Position numbers and translations under genes: made by a program | The notes under the pieces: generated by a model | Databases searched by the model: none | Told to the model about the DNA's origin: nothing | Seen by the model: the letters and a program-made list of their open reading frames with translations, nothing else | Origin: Stramenopiles sp. TOSAG23-3 | Taxonomy: Eukaryota; Sar | Direction of reading: 5' to 3' | Assembly (NCBI GenBank): GCA_900128585.1 | Contig: LT642464.1 | Coordinates: 1-17,045 of the forward strand | DNA: 17,045 bases | Shown: positions 8,240 to 14,256 of the stretch, one piece after another | Layout of the letters: each line of letters begins with the position of its first letter | How positions within the stretch are numbered: position 1 is the stretch's first letter

Positions 8240-8812
8240 AGAAATCATTTACTTACAAAACTTGAAAAATAGTGAGAGTGCAATTTGTAAGATAAAATTA
8301 CCACGCTGCGTGTCCTTTAATTTCAAACTGGTGGTTCTCCGAGTGAGTTTTCACTGCGCGTGCTGACATCTATTATAATTATCGATCATTATCAAATATA
8401 TATATTAGTTACTGCTGTGCTTATGTGTATTATATGCTGTTCGTCAAATTTTCCTATATTTTCGTATATTATTTTGTTGAGGTATTTTGCTTATTTTATA
8501 AAACATAGATAAATTATCTATATCATCATCGTATCATTGACGACGGCGACGGAGGAGTGCTATCTATTGCTATTCTTATTATGTACAAACCATCATAACA
8601 ATATGTGTGTAGGAGGAGAGGACGGGAGGATCAATCTGATGATGCAAACTTTCCGTTGGAAAAGAAGGTACATATTTGCATGTGAGAACCATTTCGTAAG
8701 TTTTATAATAACATAAATTAATAGTGCACCGATTGAAAATTTAATAGCAAATGATAAAGATTACGCAGCAGGGAGTTAATATCGCGATGATCCACTTCTC
8801 TAACAGAGGTGC
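8240..8812. other. AT-rich spacer, JMJD6-like to PLAC8 gene
   Basis: These 573 bases are AT-rich and low in complexity, with no convincing gene. A short GC-richer patch (GACGACGGCGACGGAGGAG) lies at about 8538-8557. ATATCGCGA at 8779-8787, just upstream of the PLAC8 ATG, matches the reverse complement of a site in the preceding spacer. Confidence 0.55.
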
Positions 8813-9640
8813 ATGATTAGGAGGCCTATGTCATCAAACACTGTAGAAAACCATTATTCGTATGGAGATAAAGGTGCCGGTAATGGCCCCCCGCCCAACG
8901 CCCCGGACATGAAACGGGGCGATGATTACTTTTTCGATGAAGACCATGACCCCGTGCCGGGTGACACAGAAGGTACAAGCACGCAGGAACCACCACCACC
9001 TCGGGTGAATAGACTAAAGAAACTGGCAGGCAAACTGGTTGCGCCTTATAAAATTTTAAGAGTGGCCATTCTGTACGAGCCATCCAAGGGCTGGACGGAG
9101 TACAGTAATGGGCTGTTCGGATGCCAAAATAATTCAAAACTATCGTGCTGTTGCGGGTCTGCATGCCCATGTTGCGTCCACGGCGTGAACGCTAGCGATG
9201 TAGTGTCCGGGAGAGAAGGGAAATGGGAAAAGAGTGCCACTGGCAAGCGGGTTGGGCTTTACTTTGTGTTGCAGCAAGCTTTGGTTTGTTGTATTTGCCC
9301 AGTGTGCGCGGGTGCAGCTGTTCGCGACAAGATTTGGGAAAGCGCAACAGAGGCTGGAGGACAAACAGAAATAAAAGCTGTGCGGGAAAAGATTTCTATG
9401 TGTAAAGATTGTCAAATATTTTGTGCCCCGTATTTGTGTTGTCCTTGCTTGGCCGTGCTGCAAGATAAACGGGCCTTGGCAAAGAGTTTGCCAATATTGG
9501 AAGCGAAAAGAAGAAAATTAAATGCCCCAGCGTTTGCAATGAAGGAGTTCACTTTGCCTGATGACGTTATCGCCAATGCAGAAGAAGGCAACCCCGACGG
9601 GGGCGACCGAACCACAGAGAAAACGGATGACATAATTTAG
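8813..9640 (+). CDS. PLAC8-family cysteine-rich protein
   Basis: A 275-residue protein whose centre matches the PLAC8 (placenta-specific 8, cornifelin, plant FW2.2/PCR) family. These proteins associate with membranes and are linked to cell-size control and to calcium, cadmium or zinc tolerance. The domain runs from about residue 94 (WTEYSNGLFGC), through SCCCGSACPCCVHG at 111-124, to a second half with RDKIWE at 171 and CCPCLAVLQDKRAL at 209-222. Seventeen cysteines lie between 104 and 212. A moderately hydrophobic Cys-rich stretch at about 148-170 probably contacts the membrane. The first 90 residues (acidic, Pro-rich) and the last 50 (charged) are non-conserved tails. The ATG at 8813 is the first in frame; Met6 is an alternative start. 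No canonical AATAAA follows the stop. Precise function is not determinable. Confidence 0.88.
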   Translation: MIRRPMSSNTVENHYSYGDKGAGNGPPPNAPDMKRGDDYFFDEDHDPVPGDTEGTSTQEPPPPRVNRLKKLAGKLVAPYKILRVAILYEPSKGWTEYSNGLFGCQNNSKLSCCCGSACPCCVHGVNASDVVSGREGKWEKSATGKRVGLYFVLQQALVCCICPVCAGAAVRDKIWESATEAGGQTEIKAVREKISMCKDCQIFCAPYLCCPCLAVLQDKRALAKSLPILEAKRRKLNAPAFAMKEFTLPDDVIANAEEGNPDGGDRTTEKTDDII

Positions 9641-9869
9641 TCAATAACATAACTTTTGCTTTAACTTATATTAAAAAACAAATTATATAGTGTATGAGTA
9701 GTAATTACTACTTGTATGTTTTAAGACTCTCATTTTAAATCAATTTTACTACTTCAAATCCAACCCTAATCAAGTTTAAATTTAGATTAATATCATACTT
9801 AAATAACAGCCAATTTTCTTGATTAATATCATATCTTTTTTAACAAATACTAAAATATAATTTGTGGGT

Positions 9870-9890
9870 GTAACATCTCTAAAATGTTAC
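9870..9890. repeat. Perfect 7-bp inverted repeat between convergent genes
   Basis: GTAACAT (9870-9876) and ATGTTAC (9884-9890) could pair as a hairpin with a 7-base loop. It lies 21-41 bases past the stop of the minus-strand YHYH gene, in the 270-bp spacer it shares with the PLAC8 gene. The rest of that spacer is AT-rich and shows no gene. Confidence 0.5.
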
Positions 9891-9910
9891 GAAGTAATCT
9901 AACTCGTTCT

Positions 9911-12900
9911 TTACGCCATGTAAGCTGGCTTCATGAACTTTGGTCGCCTGTTCAGGAGGGCATTGGATCCAAACGAATTGTAGCAAGGGCAGTCAGGGAC
10001 GTATATATCTGTCCCATAGCTCGTTGTTACATCAATTTTATTTGATAGTGCGCAAGAGGGATACAGGTGCCTGCACTCTGCATGTGTCGTTGATGCATCG
10101 GGCTTTCCAAAGCACCCTAGGGTGAAAGGAGGATTCTCCGTAACGACATAGTAATACACACGTTTTCCGTTTGAGTCGGGGGTGACTCCAAGGCGCCCAT
10201 TGCATCCATCTAGATCATTCGGTAGAACCCCGCCGCCAATGAACTTTCCATAGATTCCATGGCCGTCCAGTGCCGTGCCAATGCGGGTAGAATGCCCACT
10301 CTCAGGATCGTTTTTGTACAAACATGTCATGCTTTCATGGTAGTGAAACGGAATCGCATGGCCACCACAATAACCAAACAAGCTAATATCTTCGTCTCTA
10401 CACGAACCCGTATTTTTGATAACGTTTTGGGCTAAATGTGTATCGATTCCACCAGGGACCGTTGCGTTTCCAAGGCAGATAGTCTCCGGCAAAGATGCAT
10501 CAAATCCTGCTTCAAAGCTGCCGAAAATGCTGCTTGCCGCGACTGCGTGCCCGTTCACAACAGCGGTTGGGCGCAACGTCAATGCGTTTTTGTCAACGCA
10601 TGCGACTGCCCCACGCAGCGGAACAGCAACAGGCTTCGGTGTCACTAATTTGTAAAATTCTTCGCCCACATAGCCACCGTCAGCAGGGCATACGACTTTT
10701 GCGACCGCTTTATTTTGATCTGCGCTGTTTGTAAGGTGGCCCTTTGATGAGCTTTCCCCTCCTGCAGCCCCGGCTTTGTTGCCTTGATTTGTACAACTTC
10801 CCGAGAATTCAACAGTGCCGATACTCCCCATTTCGTCATTGAAGCAGTAAAATTCAATCGTTCCAAAATCACTAGAAACGGTTATAGTCACATTGCCATA
10901 ATAAAACTTATACAAATCGCCATTGACAACTTTGTACAGCCCAGCATCGTTGCCATGGTATTGGAAGGCGTCGCCTTTGTCTGCATTTAAAAATGCAATA
11001 GCATGGTAGGCTGAAATACCGGTAAATACTACGGTTCCAGTCCCAATTCGGTAGCGTCGATTCATTAAATATTTGTCACCACCATTAAATATGAACTTTT
11101 TCCCGTTCATATTCTTTACTGTGACTTTCGAGACCGGATTCAGACACTCGTACTTAAGACACCCATCAGAGTACTTTAGCATGTTCTTTCCACCCAAATA
11201 GCCACCGTTTGTGCTGTAGTAAGAAACCGTCTGAAAGTTACCGTGAACAGTTATACTAACATCACCATGAAAGAAGGTGTACTTAACACCATCTACGACC
11301 TGCACGGCCCCCTTGTGCATATCACCAGCATACGAAATCAGGTGCTCTTTGCCACTGTTAAGGATCGCGATGGGGTGCGATTCGGGAATATTCTCCAAAT
11401 AAGTGACACCCAGGCCAGCAGTATAACAGAAACTATCGTTGTAGCTCGTGCGACCATTGAACGTGTACTTGTACAGCACATCTACAAGCAAAGTCTGGAC
11501 TTGGCTGCGCTCAGCCAGACACTCGTACGAATACAATGTAGGCGCAACGTATTTTCGACTGGCATAAAAGCAGCTCCACCCAGTAATTTCAACTGCACCA
11601 TCGTAACCATCCGATACTGTCCCATAATAACCAGAGTAGGAGGTGCTGCAAAACCCGGCGCAGTACTGGTTATTGGCCGTGCTAACCTTAAGGCATACAC
11701 ACAAGGACGCAGTCCCTACGTAATCAGAACAGTACTCCGACGATGCATTGACGCCTGCGTCGATCAACGGTTTTATATCCGCAGGCGCAGCTCGAATAGA
11801 CGCCGCCAAAGCTTCTGGTGAAGGGACGGTATGCGGCGGGGCAACGTACGGCTTGGCACTATCTTTGCCAGACGGCCCTGGGACGTCGGGGGAAGACGAT
11901 GCATTTGTCCCAGTGGTGTTTTGGTCACCGTTGCCACCACTAGTGCGGTTTGAGCAAGAAATTCCGAGGTTCAACGATGTTGTTTTCCCTTGCTTTTGGC
12001 GGAGGCACCCAATGGTGTAGGGAGGGGATGGAGTCATGTAATATGCGTACGAGCCATCCTTCCTTGTGCGACCGTTGCAAGAATCCAGTTCCGAGTCAAC
12101 ATCATACCATGGGTGGTCAGTAGAGGGGAAATGCCCGCCCCAGCCCATTAGCACACCGTCCTCTCCGTAAGGGCCATAGATCGGCAGCCCATCTAGCGCA
12201 TATCCTAGTAGCGGGGAGGGATCCCCCTTAGCAGGCCAAACCCGGACCCACTCGTGCAAATTCTGCGGGTGCTGATTTTCTGCCTTCACCCACGCCTTGT
12301 CATCGGGAACCGTTCCGCCCAACTTTTTCAACAAGCACATGGGGATTGCGTCATAGTATAACCGCCCATGTGCATCCACTTTTTTTGTACAATCGACACT
12401 CACATTTTGAGAGCTGTTGTACCCGTAAATGAAAGTCCCATCTACGGCCATACCAATCGGTCCGCCATTTTGGATAGTAATGGACGTCGTCGAATGTCGC
12501 TCAACAATACTGGGCGCAACGGAAGTCATCTTGTACTGTTGCAAAAATCCCTGAGTACACGCCGTGGATTGAAAATGCGCCTCCGTTCCCGTGAACGAGA
12601 CCGTAACGTCGGCGCTCATGCACAGGTTGTTTGCGGCTAAATCTGGCTTGATACTTGGGGTGCAAATGGTAGCGTTGACTATATTCCCCGATAAACCTAC
12701 TATTTCTATTAGTTCACCATTCAAATCGTCCAGTATATACACTTTGGTGTTTGTGGTCGCCCGTCCGCTTGGGGACGTGATGCCCTGGGCGACAACTCTC
12801 AAGGAAAGACCGACACCAAGGCTGGCCCCGTGGAGAGAGTCTTTGAACCGGAACGTCTTCCCCGCATGGATTTGTCGTGCAGCAAAAACTACGTTCCTTG

Positions 12901-13606
12901 GTCTCTGCGAAGACCCCGTTGCAGTCTGGATAACTTTACCACTCTCGTCTATTATTTGCAGTGGGTGCCAGGAATTTGAAAAGTCTTCTTGGTTAAACTC
13001 CACCACTCCACCCGGGTACGTCTCTATTTCCGTTTTCCTCTGCAAGTCAAACTGGACAGCCCCGCCCGTGTACGTATCATAGTTTTGGTACGAGCGTGGG
13101 GTGTCTTGGTACGTTTCCAAAGCTTGGTATGGCGTGTGCCCAAATACATAGCGCAACCCGCCCGGCGTCGTGGACGTTTGGGGCAGGTTGTTCACCGTTA
13201 CGGTAACAGTTTTCCGGCACAAACTCGACTTCCAACTTGGAAAACAGAGGGCGAAGGATGAAGCACACGGGTACACGCACGCTGCAGGAAGCACCCCGTT
13301 GCACTCACACGGGCAGCCATTCTCTTGCGAAGGCTGCCACCCTGGAGGCGGGCAATCGAGCGCACTCGTAAGCACGAGGTGAGAGAAAAGAAACAAAAAC
13401 ACGATAAAAACGGTCAAGGTCCTGCTACCGCTTTGGGCAGTCCGTCTTCTACACCTTGGGGCCGCAGTCCACTGTCTACGGGGGAAAACGGCACAAAAAC
13501 CCGAGCGAGATAGCCCACCACCAAAAGTACCACCCCCGGACGAAGAAAGAAAAGCTGTTGTCGCCCCCCCGCACCCTTCCTGTACGCCCTCCTCCATCGT
13601 TTCCAT
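9911..13606 (-). CDS. Secreted/anchored protein with two YHYH domains and cupredoxin-like modules
   Basis: A 1231-residue protein counted from the ATG at 13606 (Met4 is an alternative). The open frame extends to a GTG at 13630, directly after a TGA. A strongly hydrophobic segment at about 63-82 ends in LTSA, so it is a late signal peptide or signal anchor. Then: a Cys-rich block (85-130); a cupredoxin-like module (about 193-272, WHPLQI then SLHGASLG); YHYH domain 1 (about 382-537, GYALDGLPIYGPYG, LDSCNGR, PPYTIGC); a Ser/Thr/Asn/Gly linker (547-597); a second Cys-rich block (622-702); two tandem modules of about 105 residues (712-816, 835-938); a linker; and YHYH domain 2 (about 1007-1167, FHYHE, TALDGHGIYG, LDGCNGR, PPFTLGC). 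Several NxS/T sequons fit an extracellular protein. YHYH-domain function is poorly known. No C-terminal membrane anchor is visible. A possible upstream exon at 13891-13935 would replace residues 1-45. Confidence 0.85.
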   Translation of the reverse strand: METMEEGVQEGCGGATTAFLSSSGGGTFGGGLSRSGFCAVFPRRQWTAAPRCRRRTAQSGSRTLTVFIVFLFLFSHLVLTSALDCPPPGWQPSQENGCPCECNGVLPAACVYPCASSFALCFPSWKSSLCRKTVTVTVNNLPQTSTTPGGLRYVFGHTPYQALETYQDTPRSYQNYDTYTGGAVQFDLQRKTEIETYPGGVVEFNQEDFSNSWHPLQIIDESGKVIQTATGSSQRPRNVVFAARQIHAGKTFRFKDSLHGASLGVGLSLRVVAQGITSPSGRATTNTKVYILDDLNGELIEIVGLSGNIVNATICTPSIKPDLAANNLCMSADVTVSFTGTEAHFQSTACTQGFLQQYKMTSVAPSIVERHSTTSITIQNGGPIGMAVDGTFIYGYNSSQNVSVDCTKKVDAHGRLYYDAIPMCLLKKLGGTVPDDKAWVKAENQHPQNLHEWVRVWPAKGDPSPLLGYALDGLPIYGPYGEDGVLMGWGGHFPSTDHPWYDVDSELDSCNGRTRKDGSYAYYMTPSPPYTIGCLRQKQGKTTSLNLGISCSNRTSGGNGDQNTTGTNASSSPDVPGPSGKDSAKPYVAPPHTVPSPEALAASIRAAPADIKPLIDAGVNASSEYCSDYVGTASLCVCLKVSTANNQYCAGFCSTSYSGYYGTVSDGYDGAVEITGWSCFYASRKYVAPTLYSYECLAERSQVQTLLVDVLYKYTFNGRTSYNDSFCYTAGLGVTYLENIPESHPIAILNSGKEHLISYAGDMHKGAVQVVDGVKYTFFHGDVSITVHGNFQTVSYYSTNGGYLGGKNMLKYSDGCLKYECLNPVSKVTVKNMNGKKFIFNGGDKYLMNRRYRIGTGTVVFTGISAYHAIAFLNADKGDAFQYHGNDAGLYKVVNGDLYKFYYGNVTITVSSDFGTIEFYCFNDEMGSIGTVEFSGSCTNQGNKAGAAGGESSSKGHLTNSADQNKAVAKVVCPADGGYVGEEFYKLVTPKPVAVPLRGAVACVDKNALTLRPTAVVNGHAVAASSIFGSFEAGFDASLPETICLGNATVPGGIDTHLAQNVIKNTGSCRDEDISLFGYCGGHAIPFHYHESMTCLYKNDPESGHSTRIGTALDGHGIYGKFIGGGVLPNDLDGCNGRLGVTPDSNGKRVYYYVVTENPPFTLGCFGKPDASTTHAECRHLYPSCALSNKIDVTTSYGTDIYVPDCPCYNSFGSNALLNRRPKFMKPAYMA
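10793..11104 (-). repeat. Tandem module B inside the YHYH protein
   Basis: This encodes about 104 residues parallel to module A: HAIAFLNADKG matches HPIAILNSGKE, LYKFYYGNVTITV matches KYTFFHGDVSITV, and EFYCFNDEMGSIG matches SYYSTNGGYLGG. It is a diverged protein-level duplication and keeps one Cys and one Met at the presumed metal-site loop. Confidence 0.7.
11159..11473 (-). repeat. Tandem module A inside the YHYH protein
   Basis: This encodes about 105 residues with a cupredoxin-like pattern, SHPI near the start and YYSTNGGYLGG near the end. The usual Cys, His and Met positions of that closing loop read Ser, Gly and Leu. Confidence 0.7.
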
Positions 13607-13890
13607 ACTTTCTCTCTCTATACCTAGCACTCACTACTCCTCACACGTGAGCTGGCTGGCCCAAACAAGTCTCAATCAAACTAAGAAGGTTCGTTCTAAC
13701 TTCTAACGATTGATCTACCACAAAAACTACGAACTTGCCTTATCTACAACGTCTTTAAATAAAATTTGAACCGTGTTCAAATCATCAATTAAATTCATTT
13801 CATATTTTCTACGCTAACAAGCACCTGTGTGTATTATGATTTAAATACATACATACATTTTTAAACACCACCTCGTGCGTACGTACGTAC

Positions 13891-13935
13891 CCCCCCGTCT
13901 CCGGCGGTCGGGTCATCGCCCTCCGCCCCGGCCAT
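13891..13935 (-). CDS. Possible first coding exon of the YHYH gene
   Basis: On the minus strand a GC-rich 45-base stretch opens with ATGGCC (13935) and encodes 15 residues starting MAGAEGDDPT. A GTACGT donor-like sequence (13890) follows immediately. It could splice in phase to the pyrimidine-rich acceptor in the YHYH frame ending CAG at 13472, removing 418 bases. The joined protein would have its hydrophobic segment at about 33-52. Unspliced, it is a 24-codon upstream ORF ending at 13861. It remains a hypothesis without transcript data. Confidence 0.3.
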
Positions 13936-14173
13936 CGTCTTCCTTTTTCCCATTCTAATCCTATATTAATATTTTTAGAAGCATCAACGGTTGTTTGTTT
14001 GAATCCAATGTATACTATATATAGAATATTGTGGTACTGACATTAAAATAATGGATATACATAAAATGTATACTAAATTAATATTAAATAGGTATTAATT
14101 TGGAATATTAAATGGTTTTTACATTCCTTCTTGTGATTGGTCACTATGTTTAACATAGGCATAGCATTATAAT

Positions 14174-14186
14174 TTTATTTTTTATT
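14174..14186 (-). promoter_or_regulatory. Paired poly(A) signals of the repeat-protein gene
   Basis: On the minus strand AATAAA occurs at 14186-14181 and again at 14179-14174, about 70-80 bases after the TAA at 14259-14257. This is a typical distance for 3' processing. Confidence 0.55.
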
Positions 14187-14256
14187 TCTTCTAGATTTCT
14201 GTAGAGTCTTTAAGAGCGATGATGATTATTTTTCATCACTTCCTATTGTTATTTGC

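Larger units (their letters stand above)
13607..14256. other. Spacer or 5' region between the two large minus-strand genes
   Basis: These 650 bases hold the promoter and leader of the YHYH gene and the 3' end of the repeat-protein gene. Most is AT-rich. A sharply GC-rich island at about 13875-13935 contains a minus-strand ATG and splice-donor-like sequence (listed separately). A 10-base direct repeat ATGTATACTA occurs at 14008-14017 and 14066-14075, which may be chance. Confidence 0.6.

Noticed and set aside
11243-11821. 192-codon + strand frame inside the YHYH gene
   Set aside because: It is a shadow of the modular minus-strand protein, with no domain of its own.
13607-13630. GTG start of the YHYH frame at 13630
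   Set aside because: Eukaryotic initiation should use the ATG at 13606 or 13597 or an upstream exon; the GTG follows a stop codon directly.
14008-14075. 10-base direct repeat ATGTATACTA as a possible mobile-element or regulatory repeat
   Set aside because: Low-complexity AT-rich DNA makes such repeats likely by chance, and no transposase or terminal inverted repeats accompany it.
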